A stretch of 64,000 bases of DNA from Lysobacter sp. BMK333-48F3 (lineage in GTDB: Bacteria > Pseudomonadota > Gammaproteobacteria > Xanthomonadales > Xanthomonadaceae), in NCBI RefSeq assembly GCF_019733395.1, contig NZ_JAIHOO010000001.1, positions 2,427,001 to 2,491,000 of the forward strand. Reading direction: 5' to 3'. A program made the translations under genes and the position numbers. Positions within the stretch are counted from its first letter, which is position 1; each line of letters starts with the position of its first letter. Below are positions 8,384 through 18,143 of the stretch, in pieces. Below the pieces are notes generated by a model. That model made no database searches. It was given only the letters and a program-made list of their open reading frames with translations, and had not been told where the DNA came from.

Positions 8384-8530
8384 CGGACTTCGCAAGATCG
8401 GTTCCACGCCGATAAGGAGTTTGGCGAGACACGAGGTCGGTTCGGGGGAAGGGCGCCGGATAGCGCCATGCAGAGGACAGGCCGTCTCCGTACCAAAGAG
8501 CGCGTTCCACGGGACGCGCTCTTTTCTTTT
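8345..8530 (+). ncRNA. Candidate small RNA divergent from the XRE gene
   Basis: No coding frame with a ribosome site occupies this plus-strand stretch, yet it ends in a strong intrinsic terminator oriented to the right, which nothing else upstream needs. The 5' end is unknown and is placed just after the dyad cluster. A hairpin GGCGC-CGGATA-GCGCC lies about 45 bp before the terminator stem. I do not recognise an RNA family. It could instead be the remnant of a lost gene. Confidence 0.35.
8495..8530 (+). terminator. Rightward intrinsic terminator
   Basis: Perfect 11-bp stem AAAGAGCGCGT / ACGCGCTCTTT with an 8-base loop, followed by TTTTCTTTT on the plus strand. On the minus strand only TTT follows, so it mainly serves a plus-strand transcript, although it also lies just past the leftward cupin gene. 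Confidence 0.8.
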
Positions 8531-8545
8531 GTCCGCTGCGCCCGC

Positions 8546-8917
8546 TCAGGCGAGCGGGCGCAATTGCTCGTCCAGCGAGCGGGTCTTGTCGGTGACCGCG
8601 TCGCCGGTGTGCAGGGTGGTCTTGCGCTCGATCAGCAGCAGGTGGCATTCCTCCTCGGCGATCGGGTTGTGGCGCACGCCCTTGGGCACGACGAACATCT
8701 CGCCCTCGCCCAATTCGATCCGGCGGTCTTCCAGCTCGATCGTCAGCCGCCCCTTGAGCACGTAGAACAGCTCGTCTTCGTCCTGGTGGCTGTGCCAGGC
8801 CAGGGTGCCGTGCACGCGCGCGACCTTGACGTAGGCATCGTCGACCTCGGCGACGATCCGGGGCGACCACAGTTCGGTCAGGGCAGCGGCGATGCGGGCG
8901 GGGGAGGTGGCGGACAT
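8546..8917 (-). CDS. Single-domain cupin protein
   Basis: 123 residues, one cupin barrel with both motifs intact. Motif 1 is GTLAWHSHQDEDELFYVLKG (His-x-His plus Glu), motif 2 GEGEMFVVPKGVRHNP (final His). These give a 3-His-1-Glu metal site. It belongs with the mannose-6-phosphate isomerase-like small cupins, whose substrates are mostly unknown. It stands alone, transcribed leftward toward the terminator. Confidence 0.88.
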   Translation of the reverse strand: MSATSPARIAAALTELWSPRIVAEVDDAYVKVARVHGTLAWHSHQDEDELFYVLKGRLTIELEDRRIELGEGEMFVVPKGVRHNPIAEEECHLLLIERKTTLHTGDAVTDKTRSLDEQLRPLA

Positions 8918-8994
8918 GCGGGTTCCTGGCGACGGGGCTGGGCGCGCGATGGCGGTATCGGCCTTACCTTAGCGCGCGCCCGCGCCGACCGCGC

Positions 8995-9249
8995 TCAGGG
9001 CTGCGCTTCGACCCAGGCGCGCAGCTGCGGATCGCGGATCTGCATCGCCTCGAACAGGCCGATCGCGCGCAGCGCCGGCAAGACCTCGCGGATATGGCGT
9101 TGGGCCTGCGCGCGCGCCGCGGCATCGGCCTGCGGATCGGCCAGGGTGCGGGCGTTGGCGAGAAAGGCGGCGACCGAGCCTTTGCGCACGGTGGCGCCGC
9201 CGAGCACGGTGGTATCGGCGCCGTCGGCAAGAATGTCGTGGGGACGCAT
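8995..9249 (-). CDS. Hypothetical 84-residue protein
   Basis: Small cytoplasmic protein, no signal or membrane segment. It starts MRPHDILADGADTTVLGGATVRKGSVAAFLANARTL with an otherwise helical, Ala/Arg-rich body ending in RDPQLRAWVEAQP. GGAATCCCC precedes the ATG. It is divergent from an AraC regulator with 121 bp between them, the usual arrangement of a small target gene and its regulator. I do not recognise the family. Confidence 0.6.
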   Translation of the reverse strand: MRPHDILADGADTTVLGGATVRKGSVAAFLANARTLADPQADAAARAQAQRHIREVLPALRAIGLFEAMQIRDPQLRAWVEAQP

Positions 9250-9370
9250 GCGGGGATTCCTCGAATGGAGCGGGGTGGAAGCGGGAACGCCAGCTTGGGC
9301 GCCGAGCCCCGGCTCTGCTACGTTGCCGCGGCCGAGTTCCGTCGCGTTCCGGCCAAACCGGAGGCCGCCC

Positions 9371-10240
9371 TTGCCCGATCCTCACTCGCGCGACCTGGCC
9401 CGGCGCGACGCTTCCGCGTCCGCCCAGGCCTGGCTGAGCGCTGCGCAGGCCGACGCCGGCGACGGCCCGGCGGTGATCGCCGTGGTCGGCGATGCCTCCG
9501 GCCCGCGCGCGACCGCGCCGCACCGCCACGCCCGCGGCCAGTTGCTCGGCGCCCGGCGCGGCCTGCTGACCGTCGGCAGCGAGCGCGGCCGCTGGCTGGT
9601 GCCGCCCTCGGACGCGGTGTGGATGCCGCCGCAGGCCGAACATTGCTTGCGTTCGCACGGCCCCGGTTTCGCCGGCTGGAGCCTGTATGTGGCCGCGGAC
9701 GCCTGCGCCGGACTGCCGGCGCAGCCCTGCGCGCTGCGCGTGTCCGGGCTGCTGCGCGAGGTCGTCGCCCGGCTCGGCGATGGCGCCGAGGCCACGCCGG
9801 CGCGGGCCCGGCTGGGTGCGGTGGCGCTGGACGAGATCGCCGCCGCGGGCGGCCGCGACGGCCGCCTCGGCCTGCCGATGCCCGACGACCCGCGCCTGCT
9901 CCGGCTCGCCCAGGCCCTGGTCGAACACCCGGGCGACCCGCGCAGCGCGGCCGAATGGGCGGCCTGGGCGCACCTGTCCGAGCGCAGCCTGCGCCGCCGC
10001 TTCGCCGCCGAGACCGGCTACAGCCTGCTGCAATGGCGCCAGCGCGCCGGGCTAATGGCCGCATTGGAACGGCTGGCCGCCGGCGTCGCGGTGACCACCG
10101 TGGCCTTCGACCTGGGCTATGCCAGCGCCAGCGCCTTCGGTGCGATGTTCCGTCGCCATCTCGGCGCGAGTCCCGGCGCCTATCTCGGCGCGGCCGGGCT
10201 GGGCCCGGCCGGGACCGGGGCGGAGCCGGGCGCGCCCTAG
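9371..10240 (+). CDS. AraC-family transcriptional regulator (TTG start)
   Basis: 289 residues. The N-terminal cupin-like sensing domain (residues 30-130, HRHARGQLLGARRGLLTVGSERGRWLVPPSDAVWMPP) is of the AraC_binding type that detects small molecules. The C-terminal double HTH (about 185-280) has SLRRRFAAETGYSLLQWRQRAGLMAALERLAAG and VAFDLGYASASAFGAMFRRHLGASPGAYL. No ATG lies early in the frame; TTG at 9371 has GGAGG six bases upstream and gives a normal length. Divergent from the 84-residue gene. This subfamily often controls an adjacent transporter or oxidoreductase, absent here. Confidence 0.88.
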   Translation: MPDPHSRDLARRDASASAQAWLSAAQADAGDGPAVIAVVGDASGPRATAPHRHARGQLLGARRGLLTVGSERGRWLVPPSDAVWMPPQAEHCLRSHGPGFAGWSLYVAADACAGLPAQPCALRVSGLLREVVARLGDGAEATPARARLGAVALDEIAAAGGRDGRLGLPMPDDPRLLRLAQALVEHPGDPRSAAEWAAWAHLSERSLRRRFAAETGYSLLQWRQRAGLMAALERLAAGVAVTTVAFDLGYASASAFGAMFRRHLGASPGAYLGAAGLGPAGTGAEPGAP

Positions 10241-10406
10241 CGCCGACGCGAGCGGCGGCCGGGGGCTGGGGTACGGCCTAAGGCACCGCCGAAGCCGGCC
10301 GGCCGGGGCGGCTTTGCGACTTTTTTCGGCCGGGCCCTTGAAAGGCGCCGGCCGCGCCTCATCTAGCGTCCAGTCCCGGCGCGTCCGGGCGCTTTCGTCC
10401 CCGGCG

Positions 10407-10436
10407 TTGGCACTCTCCGGTGGCGACTGCTAAAAT
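10407..10436 (+). promoter_or_regulatory. CIRCE operator overlapping the groESL promoter
   Basis: TTGGCACTC-N9-GACTGCTAA (10407-10433) matches the HrcA-binding CIRCE element (TTAGCACTC-N9-GAGTGCTAA) with two differences. TTGGCA (10407) and TAAAAT (10431), 18 bp apart, form a sigma-70 promoter sharing its bases, so HrcA binding would block RNA polymerase directly. Transcription should begin near 10443, about 38 bases before groES. Confidence 0.85.
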
Positions 10437-10480
10437 TCCGATTCTTTTCCCGCTCATTCAATCACTTACAGAGGGTCGCC

Positions 10481-10768
10481 ATGAATCTCAAGCCGCTTTA
10501 CGACCGCGTTGTGGTCAAGCCGATCGAAGCCGACGAAATCTCGGCCGGCGGCATCATCATCCCCGACGCCGCCAAGGAAAAGTCGACCAAGGGCGAAGTC
10601 GTCGCGGTCGGCGAAGGCAAGGCTCTGGACAACGGCAGCGTGCGCGCGCCGAAGCTCAAGGTCGGCGACAAGGTCATCTACGGCCAGTACGCCGGCAGCA
10701 CCTACAAGCAGGACGGCGTCGAATTCAAGATCCTCAAGGAAGACGACGTCCTCGCGATCGTCGGCTGA
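10481..10768 (+). CDS. groES: Co-chaperonin GroES
   Basis: 95-residue lid of the GroEL folding chamber in the cytoplasm. The sequence is full length and typical: [15 protein letters not shown] at the start, the mobile-loop region [20 protein letters not shown], and [31 protein letters not shown] at the end. AGAGGG precedes the ATG. It is controlled by the CIRCE/sigma-70 promoter upstream and co-transcribed with groEL. The gap to groEL is unusually long (132 bp) because a repeat-derived inverted pair sits in it. Confidence 0.99.
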   Translation: MNLKPLYDRVVVKPIEADEISAGGIIIPDAAKEKSTKGEVVAVGEGKALDNGSVRAPKLKVGDKVIYGQYAGSTYKQDGVEFKILKEDDVLAIVG

Positions 10769-10771
10769 AAG

Positions 10772-12541
<1,770 letters not shown>

Positions 12542-12570
12542 TCCGCACCGTTCGCCGTTCGCGCGAAACG

Positions 12571-12599
12571 AAAAACCCCGCCGCGAGGCGGGGTTTTTT
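12571..12599. terminator. Bidirectional terminator between groEL and the MACPF cassette
   Basis: AAAAACCCCGCC-GCGA-GGCGGGGTTTTT: a 12-bp perfect stem with A-tract and T-tract, so it works in both directions. It lies 30 bp past the groEL stop and 30 bp past the stop of the leftward cassette. Confidence 0.95.
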
Positions 12600-12628
12600 C
12601 GTTCCGGGCCGCGTCGCCGCAGCGGCGG

Positions 12629-14047
12629 CTACATCAGCTCGTCGAGCAGGTCGCGGTTCAAGGGCGTCACGTAGGCGGCCATGTCCAGCACGGTGAAATC
12701 GCCGGTGATCCTGGAGCGGGCGAACTGCTCGATCACGCCGACGCATTGGTTGCGCTGCTTGGGCGGCAGGAAACGCAGGATCGGCACCATGCGGCGATGG
12801 CCGATGGCTTCCCACCGCGCCACCGCATCCAGGCTCGCCATCCACTGCAACTGGTGCTCGTCGGCCATGCCCAGCGCCGCGTGTCCGCCGATGGCGCGCA
12901 CGCGCTGCTCGCGCAGTTGCACGATGTGGCGGTGCCTGGACAGGCGGCTGTCGGAACGGGCGAAGCCGATGTCGCCGCTGGCCGGGCCGTAGCTGGTCGG
13001 CACGTCCTGGGCGGCGGCGCCGAAGCCGAAGCCCGACAGCAGTTGTTCCTGCTCCTGCAGGCTTTCGCTGACGGTGCTGAGCGTGCGCATGCGGCTGCCG
13101 CCGAGCAGGGTCTCGCAGGGGAAGAAGTAGCCGAAGCCGTCGAACACGCGCTCGTGCAGCGCCGCGTACTGCCGTTGCCGGCCGCCGCGGACGGCCAGCG
13201 CGGCGTCGACCGCTTCGATCAGCTCGGGCGAGCCTTCCAGATCGGTGTCCGGGTCCAGCATCAGCACGACCCGCGGCACGATCATCTCCTCGACCAGGTG
13301 GATCTGAGTGACTTCGCTGCGGCGCAAACGCTCCAGGTCGTCGCGGAATCTGGCCGCCAGGGCGAAGCCGTTGACGCCGCCGCCGGCGTTGGCGTTGTGG
13401 ATGCTGCGGGTGTGCAACTCGTGCAGGACCCGGCTGGCGGTGGCGCTGATGTTCCAACTGGCGGTGTAGGGGACCCCGCCCGAATGCGGCGGCCGTTGCG
13501 GATGCCGGTAGATCACCGGCGAGCGCGGCGAGCGCGCGCCGAACAGGTGGTCGTTCGCCTTGGGGCCGAAGCGCAGGCCGCGGTCGAGCCGGCGCGCGCT
13601 GAACAGCGCGGCGATCGTTTCCAGCGGCAGGGCGGTGAATTCGTCCGGGTCGCGCACGTTGGCCGCGGCCATCCGGGTCTGCCATTGCGGCAACAAGTCC
13701 GGAGCGTCGGCCTCGTTTCTCAGCCCCCACAGCGCCTCGCCGGGCCGCGCCTCCGGCGCGGTGACCCGCGGCACGGGGCGCGGTTGCGCGGCCGGCTTGG
13801 CCGGCGCCTGCGCGCGCGGCGCCGGCCGGACCGTGATCGTGCGGTCCTTGTCGATCGCCTCGGCGACCGTGACCTCGCCCTCGATCGACGGGTCCAGGCC
13901 GGCGTTGCCGAAACGGAAACGCTCGGCCGGCAGCATTCCGGCCTCGGCCGCGAGCCGTTCGCGCAGTTGTCGCAGCGTGGTTTCCGGAGTCAGGCGCAGG
14001 ACGGTGTCGCGGTCGGAGGCGCCGGCGAATGCGATGGTGACGAACAT
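12629..14047 (-). CDS. MACPF (perforin-like) domain protein with ubiquitin-like N-terminus
   Basis: 472 residues, no signal peptide. Residues 1-74 (MFVTIAFAGASDRDTVLRL, then TLRQLRERLAAEAGMLPAE) read as a ubiquitin-like beta-grasp domain. A Pro/Ala linker (75-100) follows. Residues about 180-460 fit the membrane-attack-complex/perforin fold. FGYFF-x6-GG at 305-317 matches the Y-G-T-H-F-x6-GG signature in spacing. A Ser/Gln-rich stretch (STVSESLQEQEQLLSGFGFGAA) fits the second membrane-inserting helical cluster. The late block AIGG, WMASLDAVARW and MVPILRFLPP matches the GG...W..S...P..LL ending of the family. The two central signature residues (T, H) are replaced by Y and F. It is last in a three-gene cassette. 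A pore-forming role is inferred; target and export route are unknown. Confidence 0.7.
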   Translation of the reverse strand: MFVTIAFAGASDRDTVLRLTPETTLRQLRERLAAEAGMLPAERFRFGNAGLDPSIEGEVTVAEAIDKDRTITVRPAPRAQAPAKPAAQPRPVPRVTAPEARPGEALWGLRNEADAPDLLPQWQTRMAAANVRDPDEFTALPLETIAALFSARRLDRGLRFGPKANDHLFGARSPRSPVIYRHPQRPPHSGGVPYTASWNISATASRVLHELHTRSIHNANAGGGVNGFALAARFRDDLERLRRSEVTQIHLVEEMIVPRVVLMLDPDTDLEGSPELIEAVDAALAVRGGRQRQYAALHERVFDGFGYFFPCETLLGGSRMRTLSTVSESLQEQEQLLSGFGFGAAAQDVPTSYGPASGDIGFARSDSRLSRHRHIVQLREQRVRAIGGHAALGMADEHQLQWMASLDAVARWEAIGHRRMVPILRFLPPKQRNQCVGVIEQFARSRITGDFTVLDMAAYVTPLNRDLLDELM

Positions 14048-14089
14048 GCGGAAGCCTCGGTTACGCGATGCGTGGAACGGGCGCCGCCG

Positions 14090-14867
14090 CTCAGTCCGGG
14101 TCGACGACGAAGAAGTGCACCTGCAACGCGCCGATGCGCTGGTGTTCGGGATCGTCTTCGGCCTGCACCTGGATGCGTTCGAAGCGCTGTTCGGCGTTGC
14201 CGTCGGCCCAGATCACGCCCGGATTGACCCGCACCTGGCCCTCGGTCGCGGCCTCCAGCGCGTGGCCGCGCCGGGTATCGATGCGTCCGGCTGCGGCCGG
14301 CGCGGTGTCGATGTCCGGCGCGGCCGTCGGCAGGGGCGAGGCGAAGCGCGGGTGGTTCTCGTCGTAGACCCGTCCGGAGACGGGGTCGAGAAACTGGCGC
14401 ACCTTCCAGGTCGAGATTTCGCAGCGCCACAGCCGTTGCAAGGCATCGCGGTCGCGCGCATCGCCGAGCCGCGCGCGCATCGACTCGACCACGATCAAGC
14501 GCCGGTCGTGCTGGAACCGGCGCACGGTGGCGGTGCGGTGGTCCCATTCGTCGGGGCGGTCGACCGCGTAAAGGCGGTCGACCACCGGCCCGGCGTCGGT
14601 GGCGATGCGGAAGCCGAAGCCGAGGGGCGAGGGCGAACGGACCTGGATCGACAGCGCCGCGCCGCGGCTGACCGCGACCAGGTTCGGGAACACGCGACCC
14701 GGTGCGGCCTGCGGCAAGCGCGCGTCGGTGAACATCAGCGCCTGCGCGCCACGATTGCGGCGGCGCGCGTCGGCATCCTCGACGTTGAGGCCGAAGCGCA
14801 CGAACAGGTTGTCCTGGTCGCGCAGCCAGTCGGCGGGTGCGCCGTCGAGGACATGAGACCCAGCCAT
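14090..14867 (-). CDS. Unknown protein of the MACPF cassette
   Basis: 258 residues, not recognised. No signal peptide or membrane helix. The first ~130 residues look beta-rich (NLFVRFGLNVEDADARRRNRGAQ, then LVAVSRGAALSIQVRSPSPLGFGFRIA). A more helical middle (DALQRLWRCEISTWKVRQFLD) leads into a beta-rich tail ending HRIGALQVHFFVVDPD-like (exactly QRIGALQVHFFVVDPD). It lies 11 bp after the 120-residue gene and 42 bp before the MACPF gene, all leftward, so the three are probably one transcription unit. By analogy with two-component perforin-like toxins it might be a partner or regulator of the pore protein; this is conjecture. Confidence 0.6.
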
Positions 14868-14878
14868 GGGCGCGGCCC

Positions 14879-15241
14879 TCAGATGCGGTTGATCGAAAAG
14901 CTGGCGATGGTGCCGCGGACGTTGAAGGTCGCGGTATGGCCATTGGGCGCAAAGGCCACCGAAGGGCCGTTGCGCCGGCCGCCGCCGACTGCGCCCACGC
15001 GGACGCGAACCCGATCGCCCACTTGCAGCTTGCGGCCGTGGAAGAGCAGCGTGGACAAATCGACGCTGCGGGTCTGGCCGAGCGGGAACGCGCCGGCGGC
15101 GAGGGCCTGGCTTACCGCCGTGTCGCCGTCGAGGCGCTGAACGACGAAGCGCATGGAGAACCCGGCGTTGTTGATGCAGGCGATGTGCTGGACGTGCAGT
15201 TCGGGCTGGCCGGATTCTGCGGGATTCGCGGACGGCTGCAT
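14879..15241 (-). CDS. Small beta-rich protein, first gene of the MACPF cassette
   Basis: 120 residues starting MQPSANPAESGQPELHVQHI. The ATG at 15241 has GAGG eight bases upstream; a longer open frame further back is Arg/Pro-rich and unconvincing. The body alternates hydrophobic and polar residues with glycines at turns (INNAGFSMRFVVQRLDG, GDRVRVRVGAVGGG, NGHTATFNVRGTIASF), suggesting a beta-sandwich. The size and position are reminiscent of aegerolysin-like membrane-binding partners of fungal MACPF proteins, but I see no aegerolysin sequence signature, so the family is left open. No signal peptide. Confidence 0.6.
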   Translation of the reverse strand: MQPSANPAESGQPELHVQHIACINNAGFSMRFVVQRLDGDTAVSQALAAGAFPLGQTRSVDLSTLLFHGRKLQVGDRVRVRVGAVGGGRRNGPSVAFAPNGHTATFNVRGTIASFSINRI

Positions 15242-15706
15242 GGCGGGGCCTCGTGCGCGGAGAGAAAACTGTTCGGGTCGATAAGGGGAACGCCGCTGCG
15301 GGAAGAGCGTGAACGCATCCGCGGCCCTGCGGCCGCTGCCGCGGCGCGATAGCCGGTTATGGCCGTCGACGGACGGCCCGGAATGGGTGGGTTGAGGCCA
15401 TCGATACGGCGGCGGCCCGAATCCGCGCGTGGTCGAAGCGGCCGGAGCGGATCGCCGGGACGATCCGGGAGTGCGAACCGGTCGCAAGACTGGAACCCTG
15501 CGCGGGTGTCGGCACGCGGCCCGATTCGCGCAGGCGAAGACCTCGAAGCAACGCTCTCGACCGAAAAGTCGTGTAGACGAATGTGTAGTGGGTAGAACCA
15601 CTTACACCGCTCGTCGGGCCAGCGCGATTATTTCGTTGCACATTCGACATGTCACATTTCTCATGCGCGATAGTGCAGCCGTCGATCGACAAGGACGGGA
15701 TGCGAA
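15242..15706. other. 465-bp divergent intergenic region, MACPF cassette / virB5-like gene
   Basis: It must hold promoters for both flanking units. The half nearest virB5 is less GC-rich. TTGCAC at about 15633 with TCTCAT 17 bp on is a weak rightward promoter candidate. A dyad GTGTAGTGG...CCACTTACAC (about 15578-15604, one-base bulge) resembles an operator. Open frames on both strands here are Arg/Ser-rich and have no ribosome site, so I see no gene. Confidence 0.5.
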
Positions 15707-16459
15707 ATGGAACTTCATTCAGGCAAACAACGAGCGCACAGCCGCCGTGCCAGGCGCTGGTTGTGGCCGCTGCTATTTGTGGCGATGCCGGCGGCCGCGC
15801 AGCAGACGGTGCACGACCCGATCAGCTTCGTCGAGCAATTGCGCCAGGTCGCGTCCGATGCGATCGAGTTCGGCAAGACCGCCAAGCGCTGGGGCGAGAC
15901 CGCCGACCACTACCAGCAGCAGTTGATCCGGGTGCAGCGGCTCAACTTCGGCCAGGCGCAAATGCACGACGACTTTCCGTCGCGGGCGGCCGACCACGGC
16001 ATGGACGACCTCTGCCCGAGCGATGCCGGCCCGCGCGAGCCGGTCGCCGCCGCGCTCAAGCTGGCGCTGCCCAAGCTCGACGGCGACCTCGTCCGCGAGC
16101 AACTGTCGCTGTGCCAGCGCCGGGTCTATGCCGAGAACATGAAGTACAACGAATCGGTACGGATGCTGCGCACCCTGCTGGCGCGCAACCAGGAGTTCCA
16201 GTCGCTCGAGCTGCAACGCGACGCCGCCGGAACCAGCCAGGGCGCGCTGGCCGCCAACGACAACGAAGCCCAGCGTTTCATGCTGCGCACTTCGATGGAG
16301 CTGGACTACTGGCAGGCGCGGATGAAGGCCTACGACGACTACATCGCCGCGCTCAAGGCCGACCAGTCGCGCCTGGCCAAGCGCGCGCTCGACGGCAAGA
16401 AGGGCACGATGATAGGCAACGTGATCCAGGCCGGCGTGCTTGCGGCCGCGCTGCGCTGA
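15707..16459 (+). CDS. VirB5/TrbJ-like type IV secretion protein
   Basis: 250 residues. A signal peptide ends about residue 31 (LLFVAMPAAAQQ). The mature protein is almost entirely helical (DPISFVEQLRQVASDAIEFGKTAKRWGETADHYQQQLIRVQRLNF), with one internal Cys pair (DDLCPSD, LSLCQRR). Length, export signal and helix pattern match VirB5/TrbJ proteins, which sit at the tip of the T4SS pilus or in the periplasm. It is followed 21 bp later by a VirB6-like gene, the usual order. No other T4SS core genes are nearby. The family call rests on pattern and neighbour, not on a strong motif. Confidence 0.7.
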   Translation: MELHSGKQRAHSRRARRWLWPLLFVAMPAAAQQTVHDPISFVEQLRQVASDAIEFGKTAKRWGETADHYQQQLIRVQRLNFGQAQMHDDFPSRAADHGMDDLCPSDAGPREPVAAALKLALPKLDGDLVREQLSLCQRRVYAENMKYNESVRMLRTLLARNQEFQSLELQRDAAGTSQGALAANDNEAQRFMLRTSMELDYWQARMKAYDDYIAALKADQSRLAKRALDGKKGTMIGNVIQAGVLAAALR

Positions 16460-16480
16460 ACGGACGGAGGGCGAAGCGCG

Positions 16481-17626
16481 ATGGACCTGCCGTTCGAAGA
16501 ATTCTCCCGCTGGCTGGCGCCGCAGACCCAGTCCGGCGTCGTCGACTACGCGTTCTACAAACTGATCAACAACTACTTCACCGAGGAGATCAACGCCTTC
16601 GGCTTCGCCCTGATGCGGCGCATGATGAGCTGGGTCGCCAGCGTCGCCTTCACCCTGGCCACGCTGTACTTCCTGGTCATGGGCTACCGCGTCGCCACCG
16701 GGCAGTCGCGCGAGCCGATGATGGGACTGGTCGTGAACGGCATGAAGGTCGCGCTGGTCCTCGGCGTGGCCACCACGATGAGCTTCGGCAGCCTCGACCT
16801 GTACCGCATGCTGACCACCGGCCTGGACCAGGAGATCCACCAGGCCGTCAGCGGCAACCCTGGCCAGACCGCGGCCGAGGCGGTGGACGAGAACCTGGCC
16901 TACATGCAGATCGCGATGAACGCGATCGATGCGGTGCGGATCGTCGACGGCGACGACGAGACCCGCGAGCAGAAATCGCGCGCCCTGCTGATGGCCGGCT
17001 TCGGCACCGCCAGCGTGCCGATGACAGTCGGCGCGCTGATGCTGATGTACAAGTTCGGCATCGCCTTCTTCGTCGGCCTGGCGCCGCTGTTCATTCTGTG
17101 CCTGATGTTCGACCAGACCCGCGACCTGTTCCGCAAATGGCTGATGTCGGGCATCGCCACCTTCTTCTCGATGGCGGCGCTGAGCATGATGTCGGCCATG
17201 GCGCTGAAACTGACCGGCAAGGTCGCGGTCGCGTTCTGGGTCTCCAAGGCCATCGGCGGCATCCGCGGCCTGGAAGCCGAGGGCATGTCCTCGCTGGCGA
17301 TCCAGCAGGGCGGCTTGGGCCTGATCCTCACCGTCGCCCTGGTCACCGTGCCGCCGATGGTGGGGATGTTCTTCCATGGGGCGCTGGGGAACTTCATGCA
17401 GTTCTCGGCGTTTGGGGGGCAGGGTGGGGGTGGTCAAGGCGCGAGCAGTAGCGCTACATCCGGCATGCCGGGTTACACAAACGGCGGCGGTCATTCAAAT
17501 CGTCCCAGCGCCGATCCAGGATCCCAGCGCCGCGAGAGCGTGGGCGATATGTCCGGCCATGGCGCGCGTTACACACTGGGTGAATCGATCGATCGGTCCA
17601 ACGGAAACGAGATCAAAAAGAGATGA
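16481..17626 (+). CDS. VirB6/TrbL-like type IV secretion inner-membrane protein
   Basis: 381 residues. After a short periplasmic N-terminus there are about six membrane segments between residues 55 and 310 (SVAFTLATLYFLVMGYRVA, MKVALVLGVATTMSFG, TVGALMLMYKFGIAFFVGLAPLFILCLMF, ATFFSMAALSMMSAMAL, LGLILTVALVTVPPMVGMFF). The block FVGLAPLFILCLMFDQTRDLFRKWL carries the conserved Trp and Asp/Arg region of VirB6. A Gly/Ser/Asn-rich polar tail (residues 320-381) is presumably disordered. VirB6 forms part of the inner-membrane channel. The stop overlaps the next start (ATGA), linking it to the first DUF4189 gene. Confidence 0.85.
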   Translation: MDLPFEEFSRWLAPQTQSGVVDYAFYKLINNYFTEEINAFGFALMRRMMSWVASVAFTLATLYFLVMGYRVATGQSREPMMGLVVNGMKVALVLGVATTMSFGSLDLYRMLTTGLDQEIHQAVSGNPGQTAAEAVDENLAYMQIAMNAIDAVRIVDGDDETREQKSRALLMAGFGTASVPMTVGALMLMYKFGIAFFVGLAPLFILCLMFDQTRDLFRKWLMSGIATFFSMAALSMMSAMALKLTGKVAVAFWVSKAIGGIRGLEAEGMSSLAIQQGGLGLILTVALVTVPPMVGMFFHGALGNFMQFSAFGGQGGGGQGASSSATSGMPGYTNGGGHSNRPSADPGSQRRESVGDMSGHGARYTLGESIDRSNGNEIKKR

Positions 17627-18114
17627 AACTAAACGTCCTGATATCGCTCACCACAATTGCGCTATGCGTGGGTCAGGTCCGTGCTGAAGGAGGCTGCCCG
17701 GCCGGCATGATTCCGGCCCAAGGAACGAATATTTCCTCGTGCATGCCCATATCCAGTAGCGGGGAAGAAGCTGCGCCATCGTTGGGGCCGCGCTGGGCGC
17801 CCAGTTGGGGAGCGACGGCGCAAGATCCAGAGAGTGGCGTCATGGGAGCTGTAGCCGATAAGCCGAACAAGCGCAGCGCCAAGCAGGGGGCGGTTGCGGA
17901 CTGTCTTTCCAGAGGCGGTGTCAAGTGCAAAGTACAGGGCGTGTACAGCAATCAATGCATCGTGACCGTGCAGGGCGGTGGATTCGAGAACGATGTATAT
18001 GCCGAATCGATCGAGCGCGCGACTCAGCAGGGAATGGATGCCTGCCGGAAGAAAGGCCGTAGTAATTGCCGGGTGTATTACCAAGCTTGCAGCTTGCCGA
18101 TCAAGATTCGCTAG
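17623..18114 (+). CDS. DUF4189-type secreted cysteine-rich protein, copy 1
   Basis: 163 residues. A cleavable signal peptide ends at QVRA, and the mature chain starts EGGCPAGMIPAQGTN. A linker precedes a compact domain (about 85-163): KQGAVADCLSRGGVKCKVQGVYSNQCIVTV ... CRKKGRSNCRVYYQACSLPIKIR. The spacing of its cysteines suggests three or four disulfides, consistent with a periplasmic location. It is translationally coupled to the VirB6-like gene and is followed by a paralogue. DUF4189 proteins often sit near X-T4SS genes; whether they are accessory or immunity factors is not known to me. Confidence 0.8.
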   Translation: MKLNVLISLTTIALCVGQVRAEGGCPAGMIPAQGTNISSCMPISSSGEEAAPSLGPRWAPSWGATAQDPESGVMGAVADKPNKRSAKQGAVADCLSRGGVKCKVQGVYSNQCIVTVQGGGFENDVYAESIERATQQGMDACRKKGRSNCRVYYQACSLPIKIR

Positions 18115-18143
18115 CTATCAAATGGCCGCGCTTGGACGCCGCG

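Noticed and set aside
14879..15241. Calling the 120-residue protein an aegerolysin
   Set aside because: Size and neighbourhood fit, but the sequence lacks the family's conserved Trp/Cys features.
15357..15692. 111-codon minus-strand frame upstream of the MACPF cassette
   Set aside because: Arg/Ser-rich, no ribosome site, and it would block the divergent promoter region.
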